This document shows positions 1 through 11,877 of a stretch of 64,000 nt of DNA, piece by piece. A program made the translations under genes and the position numbers. Under the pieces are notes generated by a model. That model ran no database searches, was not told the DNA's origin, and worked only from the letters and a program-made list of their open reading frames with translations. Position 1 is the first letter of the stretch. Each line of letters starts with the position of its first letter. Origin of the DNA: Cryphonectria parasitica EP155 (taxonomy: Eukaryota > Ascomycota > Sordariomycetes > Diaporthales > Cryphonectriaceae); assembly GCF_011745365.1 (NCBI RefSeq), contig NW_024468914.1, positions 1,076,001 to 1,140,000 of the forward strand, read 5' to 3'.

Positions 1-1023
1 TGTACGGTTCTACAACCGAGTAAGCATCCCTAGGAATAAACGCTGAATTCAGTGTCATAATTAACATGTGTAGCGTCGGGACGTACGCGGAGAACACTGT
101 AACAGTGCAATGGTCAATGACATCAACCGAAGCCGGATCAGACTCTCTCAGCGCCGCGATTCAAGTCACTAGTGACAACTTCTCCATGTACAATATCAAC
201 GTCAAGAATACTTACGGAGCAGGCACCCAGGCTATCGCATTTACTGCTCATGGTAACCAGCATGGGTATTATGGATGTGGCTTTTACGGCTACCAAGATA
301 CGTGAGTACACTAGATATTACGGCGTATCTCCCAAAGGATCCCCCATGGACATGGCTATCAAAAGCTCTAGCTGACCAAATTTGATATCATAGCCTCTAC
401 GCTTACGCGGGAGATCAATATTACAAGAACTGCTACATCGAGGTGAGTGCCTGTGCACACAAACCGACTTCCGTTTCCATTGTGAAACAGCACAGCAGCT
501 GAGAGAAACGACAGGGCGCGGTGGACTACATATTCGGCGATGCTGCAGCGTGGTTTGAGAGCTGCATTCTGGCATCGGATGGGCCCGGCGCCATTACTGC
601 GAACTCTCGAGAGGAGACGACCGATACTGCGTGGTACGTCATCAACAACTCGACGGTAAGTAATACAATTTTTCCTTTATGAATCGAGTTTCCGAGATTA
701 GACCATCCTTACTCACAGAAAAACCAAAAATCACTTAGATCACGGCCGTGTCAGGCGACGACCTGTACCAAGAGGTTTACCTCGGCCGTCCGTGGCGAGA
801 TTACGCGCGCGTCATCTTCCAGTATTCGAGCCTCAGCGACATTATCAACCCGAAAGGGTGGACGACGTTGGACCTCACGGCCATTCCAACTTTTGAGGAG
901 TACGAAAACACGGGTGCTGGATCGGACACCTCGGAGCGCGTGAACGAGACGGTGGCCACTGCTGCAGTGACTATGGCCCAGTTATGGCCAGATGGGTACA
1001 GCTGGATCAACGCGACATACTAA
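1..1023 (+). CDS. Pectin methylesterase (pectinesterase), 3' part, five exons visible
   Basis: Carbohydrate esterase family 8 enzyme that de-methylates homogalacturonan in plant cell walls; it should be secreted, but the signal peptide lies before the window. Exons read as 1-19, 74-301, 394-442, 515-655 and 739-1023, all with GT-AG introns of 54-92 bases and matching phases. The joined protein shows the family signatures in order: TQAIAF (Gln of the oxyanion hole), GYQDTLY (Gln and the acid/base Asp), [17 protein letters not shown] (nucleophilic Asp) and [12 protein letters not shown] (substrate Arg). All catalytic residues are therefore present. The protein ends normally about 75 residues after the LGRPW motif at a TAA stop. 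Intron 1 is inferred from a G-S-T-T-D sequence that continues a typical fungal PME strand. Family assignment is firm; only the start is missing because the window begins inside the gene. Confidence 0.93.
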
Positions 1024-1385
1024 GATCTCTACGTCGCTTTGTCGGGCATCAGAGAGAGACCCAGAGACTTGATAGCGTCTACTTCAAAGCTCAGGGATAT
1101 TACGAAACAGCTATTCCAGATCTGAATTATACGAGTTCATTTCCGTAAAGGTTACTTGTTTGAACACATGCATTCGATCCTCCTTATGGTACCTTCACAC
1201 ACATATTGTCACTCAAATACGCTTTTATTATTATTCATATGATACATAATTCATTACTATACCGCCTGGAGCTGTACTTGATAAACACTTTTCGGTCAGA
1301 CTGGATTGACCAAGGTCATGAATTGGCAAAGCCTCCTGATTTCCTATCGAGGCTCCTACTGGTATAGCAAGAAATCACACCAAAC
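1024..1385. other. Intergenic, 3' ends of two convergent genes
   Basis: About 360 bases between the stop of the pectin methylesterase and the stop of the secreted protein on the other strand. It is AT-rich around 1200-1260 and should hold both 3' UTRs. I see no gene or repeat. Confidence 0.6.
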
Positions 1386-2129
1386 TCAGACCCACCCAGT
1401 CAACGGCAAAACTATCGGCACCGGCGCAGTACAAGTAGCATTGCCGCCCTGATCACGCGTGCACTCGAGCGGAAAACTTGCCCCATAGCTCGGGATCTGA
1501 TCGTTGCAGGAACCCACGCCAGTGGCATAGTACGCATTGTAGTACACGCTGCCCACGTTGCCTGTATTGCTGTTAGAGTTCCCATAGAAGCCGATCTGGT
1601 CCGCCGCGCTGCCACAGTCAAAGTGACCCTCGCCGAGCTCGTAATCGCGGTAGCCCTTCGGCTCCACCTGGTAGCACGTGCCTCCGTCGATGGTGATGTC
1701 GATGGAGTCGGGCGGGCCGTAGCCGAGAGGCTGATATGCTGCCGATGACAGGCCGGTGTAGCAGAACGGCGTGCAGACGCAGTTGGCGTCGCCTTCCGAA
1801 CACAAGGACGTGCTGTTCCAGCAGACGGTGGAGCCCGCTGGGTAGTTCGGGTTGACGCAGTCGAGGTTGTGGGTCGAGTTGAACCAGGTGAAGGCTGTCA
1901 TTGTGAGAGCCGGGGGGACGTCGGATGTGCAGCTTGCTGGTATGCTGACGGTGCTCGTGGAGGCTGTGGACGTCGAGGCTGGCGCTGCTGTTGTGCTGCT
2001 GTGTGTCGTGGCGGTTGTGGATGTCGACGTTTTCGCTGTTGTTGTGGTGCTGTGCTTCGGGGGCGAGTGGGCCAGCGACACCCCGGCTACGAGCAGGAGA
2101 AGAGAGGTCTCTAGGAGTCTGATATGCAT
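1386..2129 (-). CDS. Secreted Ser/Thr-rich, cysteine-containing protein, unknown function
   Basis: Single-exon 247-residue protein. Residues 1-20 form a clear signal peptide (hydrophobic core LLLLVAGVSLA). Residues 22-62 are a low-complexity Ser/Thr/Ala linker, probably heavily O-glycosylated. The remaining roughly 180 residues form a cysteine-rich domain with about a dozen Cys, including CVCTPFCY, and several N-x-S/T sites. There is no C-terminal hydrophobic tail, so a GPI anchor is unlikely and release into the medium or wall is more plausible. I do not recognise the domain. It shares some features with fungal effectors and wall proteins but is larger than most small secreted effectors. It is convergent with a secreted pectinase gene, so both neighbours act outside the cell. 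The start is the only Met before the signal peptide. Existence as a gene is well supported by signal, composition and codon pattern; function is unknown. Confidence 0.8.
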   Translation of the reverse strand: MHIRLLETSLLLLVAGVSLAHSPPKHSTTTTAKTSTSTTATTHSSTTAAPASTSTASTSTVSIPASCTSDVPPALTMTAFTWFNSTHNLDCVNPNYPAGSTVCWNSTSLCSEGDANCVCTPFCYTGLSSAAYQPLGYGPPDSIDITIDGGTCYQVEPKGYRDYELGEGHFDCGSAADQIGFYGNSNSNTGNVGSVYYNAYYATGVGSCNDQIPSYGASFPLECTRDQGGNATCTAPVPIVLPLTGWV

Positions 2130-4456
2130 GATGGTCTGCTTGACTGATGTGAATGGGACAATCAGGTTGATTTAGTCGTTGATGGTGGGATATGATATGA
2201 GATGCAAAGAAGCGCGGACAGTGTTGAACATTAAATACCTTTTATCAAATACTTTTGAGAGATTCCTTTCCTGCTCCATCCCCCCCCCCCCCGGTGTATG
2301 TATGTAATAGTGCTTGAGAGTGGCACCCGAGTCAGTCAGACATTTCTTCACGCTCGCACCATGTCCCATTGTCTTGGACCTCTAGGCAGCCAGCTCCCTT
2401 CTCGTATCGAGTAGTATCGCTGTGGATCTCAATAGTGCTCACCCTGCTGAGCAGCGAGAAATCATGCATTCGGGCAAAGAACAGCAACTTCGCTCCGACC
2501 TCAATCGGTCAAAAGCGAGAATCTATTAGCAAACGTAGCGTGCACTTGTCTCATTACCCAGCCCTGATGCTCCAACCTGACGCCCCCTCGGAGCTAGAGG
2601 ATCGCCCAGCTGGTAACCTTAAAAAGTAAGCTTGTCCTGTTTTTCATGCAGGGGCCTCGTATTCCCAGGAACAGAACAGACAGCGCCTGAAGAACATTGG
2701 TCGAGCCTACGGTGGTCTAAGGACAAAGCGTCGGCACCTCGGCTTCCACATAGTCATGTCCAAGGGCTGAGAAGCTATTGCAAGGGTCCTGTATAATTTT
2801 TTTTACGATTTTTTTCTTTCTTTGATTCTTGGTCATGGACTCTCAGCTGGGAATAGCATGACACTACTTGGGCCTGCCAGTAAGCTGAAAACCTGCGCTG
2901 AAGCCTTCACCGCCAGACTACTTGACATCAAACTATCGCATACTATAGTACATGCATTAAAGACAAAGGTACGTGAGAGGCTAAGGGCTTACAACGCACA
3001 TATAACTTAGCAACGCTGCTATGCCAGTGACTTGTCCGGCTATCCAACAAAATATCATCTCAGCAGCAGTTCAGCTCGGACGCTCGGGATCTGATTCGTT
3101 CTCCCTCCAGGCTCTCACATCGTTTTGGTATTAGCAGTCCACGCATGTTGAGGCTAATGCGTGAATCGAATGATTACAGGCACCAACTTTTATTGGGTTG
3201 CTGCCCATAAGCAGTCATGTCGTCTTCATGGCCCGCTGCGAATTGACCGAGAATATGTCTTGAAGCTATAAGGTGACTTTGGCTGCACCGTCGAGGCTGT
3301 GATACTGAACAAGCAGAATTTCCTCTAGTATCTCGACAAACAGTCAATATTAGCCTTGAATCTCATGAGTTTGGCCTCCCTCCGGCCTAGTAACGAAGGC
3401 TCGACGCGACTTCTGAAGCGCCTCACCGGGATCTGACGGACGAGCATGGCTGCAGGGAAGAAGTCTATGTTAATCTCACAAGGGGTCGGTTGAAGTCATA
3501 AAGAAGCTACATCCGCCTCTGGAGACCGAAGGATTCGAGAGCCTGTATGTGCCCTGCGTCATTGCGGGGGTGGTCCAGAACATTGGCGGTCAGTCAAGCA
3601 ACATAGATGTAACAATTCAGAGTCAATTTGAAAGCATCCGGAGGGAAAGCTTTCCCACAAGCACATCCGAGCTACGTTACGATGAATCGTCGTATGAGAG
3701 TCAACTGGCTGATGCACCAATACATTCTGCAATATGCAGCAGCGGCCTTCATTGAAAGATGCCAAGTTGGTAGAGAACATTTGATGTCAAAGCACGAAAA
3801 GAACAAGATACTGGCTGGCCGGCTTTATATGAGAAAATGATAAACTGATACGACTTTGGGAAACTCCATCAGGAGAATATTCAGCCGTAAATTATTTCGC
3901 TTTCAATTGCAGAGAGTGCTCGCAAGCTCGAGAACTGTACATAGAAACGACTCAATGCAAACAGTTTCGATGGGAGATAATAGTATACTAATGATGGTCA
4001 TCACATGGATTGCAAAATAGAACGGTAGAGGTGTCAATCACAAAATGCACCCACCGTCATGCCAAACAACCTACAAGCTACCGGGAATGTCTTGCCGCCC
4101 AGAGTCGTCTGAATAGCACCGTGAGTCTAAAGACGGCCGAAAGTGGAGTCTGATTATTTCAAAGCAGATTAGACAACACTATTCATGATTAGATTTATTT
4201 CCGGTCTGTCAATTGCGGCATCAATGAATTTGGTGACTCTGCAAGTCGGAGTGCGGTCCCGGCCTGCATTACAATGAGTCAGAAATAAGACAGGGTACGA
4301 TTGAAGCATTTATAAGCGGTATCTTCAATGTTCTTTTTCAATTCAACAACACTATATTAATATGATCCGCAGATTATTGACCTGAAAGCGAGGAAACAGC
4401 TTGATTTTCTTGCCCAGCCGTCGTCTCGAGTCGATAATCCATCACTATCATCCATC
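2130..4456. other. Intergenic region, no convincing gene
   Basis: 2.3 kb between the secreted protein and the N-acetyltransferase. It contains a 13-C homopolymer at 2280-2292 and a T-rich tract near 2798-2822. Open frames here (for example 2369-2629 and 3549-3755) have no recognisable motif and overlap frames on the other strand, so I do not call them. A copy of the 10-mer CTGTACATAG lies at 3935-3944. The last 400 bases are AT-rich and should carry the promoter of the N-acetyltransferase. Confidence 0.5.
2280..2292 (+). repeat. Poly-C homopolymer (13 bases)
   Basis: A run of 13 C about 150 bases upstream of the secreted protein's start codon (on the G strand relative to that gene). It is prone to length change by slippage and to sequencing error. 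Confidence 0.85.
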
Positions 4457-5434
4457 ATGGCGCCTGAGAGAGCAATTCCTCCACCGAGCTTCAGCGAGGA
4501 CCAGTTGAGAGAGTACTTCAAGCACATCAAACTGCCAGAGAAGTACTACTCAGCAGGCTGTCGTCGAGATGAAGCCTTCCTCACGGCCCTGCACCGATAC
4601 CACATCGCGGCGATCCCATATGAGAACCTCTCGCTTCATTACTCCTCACACAAGACCATCAGCCTCGACCCGACCTTCCTGTTCGCCAAGTTTGTGACCA
4701 ACGGACGAAACCGCGGAGGCTACTGCATGGAAGGCTCCCTTTTCTTCCTGGAGATACTCCGCAGCATCGGATTCCGAGCCTATCCTGCCATGGTCCGCAT
4801 TCGTCTCCGAGAGAACGGCGTGCCAAAGGGAGACTACATAGGCATCGTCCACCTAGTCATCATAATCGAAGTCCCCACGGCCCACGGCGAGACAGAGAAG
4901 TATGTCTGCGATGTAGCCTTTGGTGGCGATGGACCCGTGGTCCCCATGCCATTCAAAGAAGGCGTGGTGACCCGTAATATCGGGACCCAGGAGATTCGAT
5001 TCGTCCATGAGGAGCTTCCAAAGTCGCTTGGAAAATACTGGGTTTATCAATACCGGAACGGTCCAGACAAGGAGTGGAACTCTTTCTATGCCTTTAACGA
5101 CACGGAGGCCCTGGCGCGGGACTTTGAACCGATTAACTACTGGACGAGCCAGGGACCGACTTTTCAAAAGACGACGATGATCATTGTCAAATTCCTGCTT
5201 GGTCCTGCCGGTCCTGATGGGGACTCTGGTGTTGTTGGCAAGATTATGCTGGTCAATGACACGATCAAGAGAAACATGGGCGGGAAGACAGAGGTGGTCC
5301 AGGTCTGTTCCACAGAGCCTGAAAGAGTCGAGGCTCTGAAAAAGCATTTCGGTATATCCTTGACGGACGAGGAAATCATCGGAATCCAGGGTAGTGTGAC
5401 CGAGTTGAAGGACGTGGAGGTGCTCGGTGCATGA
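4457..5434 (+). CDS. Arylamine N-acetyltransferase
   Basis: Single-exon 325-residue NAT family enzyme, which moves an acetyl (or in fungi sometimes malonyl) group from coenzyme A to an aromatic amine, hydrazine or N-hydroxyarylamine in the cytosol. The catalytic triad is intact: Cys90 in RGGYCMEGS, His132 in GIVHLV and Asp152 in CDVAFGGDG. The IPYENL motif at about residues 53-58 is also family-typical. Length fits fungal NATs, which run a little longer than the roughly 280-290 residue bacterial and animal enzymes. The start ATG has a good context (catcATGGCG) and the coding sequence begins directly with the N-terminal helical segment. Fungal members often detoxify plant or soil amines such as benzoxazolinone breakdown products. 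That is family knowledge; the substrate here cannot be read from the sequence. The gene is convergent with the next gene. Confidence 0.95.
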   Translation: MAPERAIPPPSFSEDQLREYFKHIKLPEKYYSAGCRRDEAFLTALHRYHIAAIPYENLSLHYSSHKTISLDPTFLFAKFVTNGRNRGGYCMEGSLFFLEILRSIGFRAYPAMVRIRLRENGVPKGDYIGIVHLVIIIEVPTAHGETEKYVCDVAFGGDGPVVPMPFKEGVVTRNIGTQEIRFVHEELPKSLGKYWVYQYRNGPDKEWNSFYAFNDTEALARDFEPINYWTSQGPTFQKTTMIIVKFLLGPAGPDGDSGVVGKIMLVNDTIKRNMGGKTEVVQVCSTEPERVEALKKHFGISLTDEEIIGIQGSVTELKDVEVLGA

Positions 5435-5678
5435 GCAATGAAGCATCCCAATTTTTTTTCCATTTTCTTTTCTCTCCAGCATATTCAAAGCAAAGCAGGG
5501 TGACAAAATCGTTCGGCAAGGGCAATCAGCCATTTTCATCCCAGCGATAGGTCTTGAACACTCGGTCTTTCGCGCCCAAATGTCTAATTTTAATCCTGCT
5601 CCCTCATTTCTACATTGTCTATGAGGTCTCCTGTTTTCTAGACCGAGTTCGAGACCTAGAAGTAGTATGTGCCAATTT

Positions 5679-6089
5679 TCACAATTTCTCGGTCTTCCCT
5701 TGTACCGCTCCATCGTCCTGGTCCACAGCCTTCCTCTTCTTCGGCGTCTTGGTAGTCCTCTGCTGCTGCTTACTCCTCTTGCCCCTGAGCTCGAGGCTCT
5801 TCTCATCCAACGCCACCAAGTCCGCTTGACCACTTACCAGCTGTTCCCCAAGCCCAATCGCATCCTGTAGCTGCTGCTGGCTCATGTGCTTGTACGCTGG
5901 GCTCTTCAACACCTGGTGCCACGGCCTATCCCTCCCTACTGCGTTGTCTAGGATGATGCGAGCGAAGCAGTGGTCAAGAGAGACGGGCCATTTCGGTTGC
6001 GCTGGATCTTTGGCCTTGGCGAGCGCAGGGAGCTCTTTGCGGTATAGATGATTCCACTTGTCCTGGAGGTGATCTCGAGGGGAGGACAT
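5679..6089 (-). CDS. Small conserved fungal protein with basic C-terminal tail
   Basis: About 136 residues from the Met of MSSPRDHLQDKW. The core (residues about 5-85) reads as a compact globular unit: DKWNHLYRKELPALAKAKD, then KWPVSLDHCFARIILDNAVG and a segment ending LVALDEKSLELRGK. The end is highly basic (KRSKQQQR, TPKKRKAVD) and looks like a nuclear localisation signal. I recognise the style of a conserved ascomycete hypothetical protein but cannot give a function. The frame stays open upstream to an ATG at 6302, adding 71 residues rich in Arg, Cys and hydrophobics with hardly any acids. That part could be a mitochondrial presequence or merely 5' UTR. I chose the internal start because the globular part begins there. 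It is convergent with the N-acetyltransferase, 244 bases apart. Confidence 0.65.
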   Translation of the reverse strand: MSSPRDHLQDKWNHLYRKELPALAKAKDPAQPKWPVSLDHCFARIILDNAVGRDRPWHQVLKSPAYKHMSQQQLQDAIGLGEQLVSGQADLVALDEKSLELRGKRSKQQQRTTKTPKKRKAVDQDDGAVQGKTEKL

Positions 6090-6659
6090 GGCTTGGGCGG
6101 CTGAGGTTTGGAAGATCGAGTGACGCCGAGTAAATGTAATGAGTGATAATGGCAACGAGCGGAGGAGGCAGAGGGGTTGAGATGTTCTGCAACAGAAGAC
6201 TTTCATGTCCATAGGGGTTTTGAAGATGATATGACAGTTGGTCGTGTAATCATACCATCGTCTCAAAGGTGCTCTCAAGGCTGTCGTTGTCGTCATTAAC
6301 ATTGTGCACAGTACTGAAGTTTGATTGCCAAGCCTAGCAGGGGTCTCCTGGGTTCCGGTCCTCAGTCGCGCAACAGCGTTCTAGAAATGCTCTAAACTGC
6401 ATGACATACCACGGCACCTCGGCTTTGCGACGTCTGTATGGATCATATGGGCTCAAATCGCTACTACACAGATCATAATGCACGGGGAAACTTGTTTGAA
6501 CAGACGTCACAGGATTGAGCATCAGACAAGCCACTTCGATGCGATACATGATAAGAACATCAAAAGCTCACTTGGAGCCATTTCCTATACATCCTGTAGT
6601 ACTGTCTCCTTGCGGGTATAAAGCTCTTTCTCTGTTTTCTTCTGCTTCTTTGCTTTCCT

Positions 6660-8382
6660 CTACACGCCAGTAGTATGGACACCCGTTGCCCCTTTCTCCG
6701 AGACAACATCAACAACGTCGTCCTCACCAGCAAGATGGCGCGCCTTGGCAGTGGCATCGTCACCACCCACAATGGCATTGTCGCCATCGAAGTACTTGGC
6801 AATCTCCTCGAGAGGGGTGTTCTTGGTCTCGATGAAGTACTTCCAGATAAAGACCAGCTCAAAGGCGATCCAGCAGCAGTAGACAATGTAGTACCTCCAG
6901 CCGATGTTGCCGAGGGCGACGGGGTTGACGTATTGGTTGAACCACAATGCGACGTCGACGAAGAACATCATGACGGTGAGACCCTGTTTTGAGAGAGGTT
7001 GTGTGAGCGATTGTCTTTGTTTCTTCTGAATATATGAGCAGGGAGGAATATGCTTACCTTGGCACGGATGCGGTACGGCAGAATCTCGGCAGAGTAAGAC
7101 ACGAGCAGACCGCAGAACCCGAGATTGTAGAAGACGTAGAAGACGAAGATGAAGACAATGACGGCCTTGCCAGCACCATCAGAATTGTGCTTAGCATACT
7201 CAGCCGACCCAATAGTCTCGACGATAAACGAGATGAGCATGCCGACGCAGGACGTGAGGAACAAAGGGCGACGCCCAATCTTGTCCACAAAGAAGCAGAT
7301 TCCCACGGCGGAGACGAGCTGGACGATGGACAGGTACCCGTTTATCTCCAGCTGGGTCTTGGAGTCGGTGATGCCGATGGTCTTGAGCACGCCAGTGAGA
7401 TAATACGAGACAAGACCGTTGCCGGACCACTGGGAGAAGAGACCAAAGCTGATGAGGATGAGAAGACGGTGGCGGTTTCCTGGCGTGGACCAGAGCTCGC
7501 TCCAGGACGACTTCTCGTACTCTTGCTCGAGGGCGATTGTCTGCTGGATCTCGTTGAACTCGACGTTGACGAGCTCATCATTCTGGTCGCCCTGTGCGTG
7601 GTACTTGAACATGATCTGCTTGGCGCGCTCCTGCTTCCCGTGGGCGATGAGCCAGCGAGGCGACTCGGGCACAAACCAGATGAAGACGATCTGGAAGAGC
7701 GAGGGGATGGCCTGCAGGAGGCAGGGGGCCCGCCAGGCCCAGTTCCCGTTGATGCTGTCGGTGCCAAAGGACACCCATGCGCCGATGAGGGAGCCCAGGT
7801 ACCAAAGGGTGTTGTAGATGGTCGTGTAGACGGCGCGGTGCTGCGGGTGCACGAGCTCCGTGATGAGGAGGGGCGCAGAGCCGTGTGCGATGGCGATGCC
7901 GAAGCCCAGCAGCAGACGGCCCACGATGAAGAGCGCGACGTGGATGCCCAGGGAGAGCAGCACAATTCCGCAGATCATGATAGAGCAGCCGATCACGACG
8001 CCGGCTCGACGTCCCAGGAGATCAGCACAGTAGGGCACGAAGGGGATGGCCAGCATGGATCCCATGGAGAAGGATGCCGTGATCAGTCCAAGGATAGAGG
8101 GCGAGGGGTCGTGGAAATAGTCTTTCCACTGGTCCATGCTCTGCAAGCTGTTGATCAGAGATCCGTCGTAACCTGCACAGGACAGAATTCATTAGAAGGT
8201 CTATTCATCCAAGCAACAACTTCCTACATTGTTTCTTGATTCATTGCGCTTAGCTTACCGTTGGTGGCCGAAGTCAGCATGGCAGCCCAGAGGTAGAGAT
8301 AAAGCCCTCGCATATGCTTCATCCTCCACCATGTGACCTTGGGCCAGTCCCGGCCTCCCAACTGAAATGTGTTTTTGCCCAT
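6660..8382 (-). CDS. MFS sugar porter, three exons
   Basis: Plasma-membrane sugar/H+ symporter of the MFS sugar porter family, 520 residues, in the size range of fungal hexose, disaccharide and lactose-type permeases. Exons on the minus strand: 8382-8259, 8172-7058 and 6983-6660; both introns (86 and 74 bases) are GT-AG and phases match. The start MGKNTFQLGG lies upstream of the first membrane helix, where the TSATNGYDGSLI sequence spans intron 1. Family signatures are present: DLLGRRAG, GRLLLGFGIAIAHGSAPLLI, PESPRWLIAHGK between helices 6 and 7, DKIGRRPLF in the second half, and PYRIRAKGLTV across intron 2. The C-terminal tail, about 60 residues, is polar and probably cytosolic. The exact sugar is not readable. 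A GC-rich promoter lies upstream with a small inverted repeat and CreA-like sites, consistent with carbon regulation, but this is inference. Confidence 0.93.
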
Positions 8383-11300
8383 CTTGGAACGTTGGGAAGA
8401 CAGTGTCTCCTCGCCAGGAACTGAATCAAGAAGGAAAGGCTGACTGACACACGGTCCACCAGCGTGAAGGAGACGAGAACGGCGAAGGACAAACAGAAAA
8501 AAGGAGCAGAGACGACATTTCCCCTAGTATTTATGTATCTGGAATCATGTGCCATCTATATGTGCATAACTATGCGAGAGGTAGATTTAGTCCATCCCAG
8601 AGCCATGGCCCCCCCTTGTCGGTGTGGCGCCACGAATGCAGTAAAGGGGGAGGGGGTGTGGTACGGCAGAGAGTATTAACCGCTTGGTTAACCGGGGACA
8701 CAGCACGTTCTCCATACCAAAGAAGGATTCGGAGACCCGCTCGGTAAACGGTCCGTCCAAGCGTCTGACGACCTGCTCGGCCGTATTTCCTGCGAGTCAC
8801 AGTGTGATGGAAGGAAGAGAAGACCATGCTTCATCGTCCCGACATCCCCCATAGTCAGCCACCATCTACAAGCCAACTCCCTATAGGTCTTACATAGGCT
8901 TTCAGAAGAAGAAGAACGATCGGAAAACGCTGAGGACAGGGTCGTCAAAGCCATGAGTAATAATCAAGCATAGTCAGGAAGGAATTGGCCATCAGGGTCA
9001 ACCTTTCTAACAATCTCATTTGCCTATATTCTCCCTCATCCTCCTGGATAAATACAAGGCCCAACTGCCCAAATGTTTCCCCGGACCGCCAGTTAAAAGT
9101 GGAGAATTCCCCCCAGCTTACCCCAGGAAAAGTCAGCGTGCCATGGGGAAAGGTCTGGGTCAGGTCTGGTCTAGGGAAGTTCTTCAGTTTAGCCTAAAGA
9201 GACTCCTTGCCAACAAAGGCCCGCAACCTAGCCTTTTTTTGTGCAGGATCCTACGCCTACCACTCAGTGTACGAGCAGGTGGGCACATTTTCCCACCGAT
9301 AGAATGGGTGTCTGACCACCATTGGGACGCCGACGTCGCCGCTGCCAAGAAAGATGTGGTAGTAATCCGCAGGGGCGTGAGTCCCGCACGGGAGGGGGTG
9401 TACTGCCCAGAGATGGCTTCTCCCAATATAAACATGGAGACAAATGATAAATATCTTCTGAATCTCTGCTTCAAATATCAGGGAATCAATTATAAAGTCT
9501 TGGGGATTCTCACTGAAAGGTTAAGCGCCCAGAATTTCCTACCAAAAGTCCAGTGTTCTCAACATTAGGAGTGAGACGATCATCAGCGTGTGGGTGTGGC
9601 CAGACCATAAATTTCAGGGCCCAGAACCGTCCCACAGGTGCACCATCATCACTTGCAGAGACTAGCGATGCAAGATTATGCTACTTCCGTGGAGCCTCAG
9701 CTCACGTGTCGATCGAATAATCTGGCTGCCGCAGCAGGATTACCGAGTCAAAGGTTCCTGCCAGGCAGGCTCTGGCCTGCTGCCGCTTGCACCAAGCACA
9801 CTGAAGATTGAAAACTCCCGGACCGGGTAAAAGCCTTATCGATTGATGGGTGGTGCCTTGGCTAGAAGTATGCAATAGTTGGTGATCTGCAGGAACGTTG
9901 CACTTCCAGGCTCTTGGGTCGTTTCGCTTGGAACACCTCGGCTACGGAATGCAACTCGGTCGGTTTTTGTGTTTTGATGTACATTGTTTCCAGGGAAGGG
10001 ATGGGTCTCATGAACTGATTATCACATTAAACCTAGTGGACTTGTAGCTAAGTATCGACAGGAATGCAATAGAGTCGTTCCTATACGGACATGCCCAAGC
10101 TGTGGGGAAAAAAGTTAAAATTGTAAGACTCGATTATGGCGAACATCATGTCCAGCGTTAGGACACAATATCCGATTGTACCAGCTGTACGTCCTGGGCA
10201 TATCCGACTACAAGGTACATATCGGTACATGGACGACGCACTTCATAACAAGTTTCACCTTGCAATAGACAGTAAGAGTTTGGAAGAACAAGCCCTTGAT
10301 TAATATGCAAAGATTGCACTAGCCTTGGACTCCTTGACCGTTCGACGGGGGAAAGCCTAATCGACTACGACCCGAGATCCCAAGCCCCATTCCGAGAGTC
10401 TTTAGTACATGTGTACAGATTCGAATCAAGAAACCAAGGTCATGATCGATCCCACTCCGTAGCCAAGCTTGACACAGTAGCTATGCGTAAGCTTCAAGCC
10501 ATCCGTGGCTCCCGTCGAACGTTTGCTCTTCCGTTATTTTCTGGAGTTGTGTTTTCTTCACTTTTCCTTTTTTTTTTTTTCCTTCTTTTTTTCTTCTTTT
10601 TCTCTTTTGGATTGTGTTATAAGGGAGACTTCTTGCTCCATCCTCATCGCCTGATTTTTCCAAATCGGTACCTTCATGGCGATGGGATTCAATAGGCCAT
10701 GAATGTGGGCTCGAACTGGATTGCGGTCGAGACGGACCCGTTGGAGAGCCATCGATGATGTGAAGGAAGAGCTCGCGTTCCGCGCGTGAAGATGCTGATC
10801 GTGCTCAAGACAGCAAGACGTTGCCAAGAGTGCCAAAATTGTTCGTGCATGAGTGGAAGCACACGCCGTCTAGCACCAGGGTTCCATCGACAGTGAAAAG
10901 CCATAGCCAGACGAGCGAAAATTGTCGTCAGTAGAAGGTTGTTGAACCCTGCCTGGACACGCACTTTCACCCCAGTGCGGCCCATTAATTGTCCCCATTC
11001 GCCGCCTCCCGTTCGCCTCCTCGGCGCCTCGCCTCCCATATCATCTCTCAAAGAGACACGTCGTAGTATAACACACCACAACCGCCCGTACCCATTTCAG
11101 GGGATATCCTGCACCATTCTTCGGCAGACATGATACCGTCAGTGTATGGCATGCTCACCGCGGCCACAACTTACCTCTGGCCACGCCTCAGTCAAACAAC
11201 AAAAGGTAATAAAGGCCGACCGACTCCTTAAACCGATGTGGCTCCCGTGACACCCCGAGACACCTGTCTGGAAGTGACCACCTGCCCAACTCCATGACCG

Positions 11301-11877
11301 AAACCGCCTTTCAAAACGAGAAAAAAGAACGGACGCCCTTACGCCAACCGTATATACGACTGCGCGCCAGTGACACGCCAAAGACGCCGATCAAAAACAC
11401 GAAAAGCGAAATCAAAGCATTTCGAACAAGAAAAACCGAGTAAGAATCCTCGGCTGCTTTTGTAAACCCTTCGCCATGCTCCTATCCGTATTGAACCACA
11501 ATTTGATTCAGGGGTATGATGGCCAAATATCGAGAATAACGAAAATGTCGTCAAGACGCAAATGGCCTTTCTATCCCATCAAGTCTCCTATGCCGTTGCC
11601 GTCATCAAAGGTGACGATGAGGATGTAGTCGTGTGAGTATATTGTTAAGGGAGGTCCTGGTGCGGACGCTGTAGTCGATGTGCTCCATAGGGATTTGAAG
11701 GTCTGAGTAGCAGTTGTAGGAGTAGTGGAGTATTATCGGTTAGGTGAAAATCGAGTCCTACCGACTTGCAATGTGGAATGGAAAGCGTCAAAGAAAAGAT
11801 AATAGTCAAAACCCAGCCAAATACAAATAATAAAACACAAAACCACCATGTCTCCATGAAAATGATTTTTTGTTTTA
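8383..11877. other. Large intergenic region, no convincing gene
   Basis: 3.5 kb between the 5' end of the sugar porter and the 3' end of dhh1. Frames such as 9020-9568 and 10689-11081 lack recognisable motifs and are overlapped by equally long frames on other strands, so I reject them. The part next to the porter (8400-9500) is GC-rich and promoter-like. A 45-base pyrimidine tract (mostly T) lies at about 10557-10607. The last 230 bases should be the 3' UTR of dhh1. Confidence 0.5.
8676..8691. promoter_or_regulatory. Inverted repeat with adjacent CreA-like sites upstream of sugar porter
   Basis: TTAACC and GGTTAA separated by four bases form a perfect 6-bp inverted repeat about 295 bases upstream of the sugar porter start. 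It is followed directly by CCGGGG, which fits the SYGGRG consensus of the carbon catabolite repressor CreA; GGGGAG-like runs lie at 8644-8656. Dimer binding at the repeat and CreA control are inferences from position and consensus. Confidence 0.3.

Noticed and set aside
4853..5833. 326-codon minus-strand frame across the N-acetyltransferase
   Set aside because: Shadow frame: the plus strand carries an intact NAT catalytic triad. The minus frame has no motif.
7034..8239. 401-codon open frame on the plus strand across the sugar porter
   Set aside because: It is the antisense shadow of the porter, whose minus-strand frame has all family motifs. The plus frame is an acidic low-complexity reading with no domain.
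10689..11081. 130-codon minus-strand frame upstream of the dhh1 3' end
   Set aside because: No motif, mixed composition, and overlapping frames on the other strand. Likely chance.
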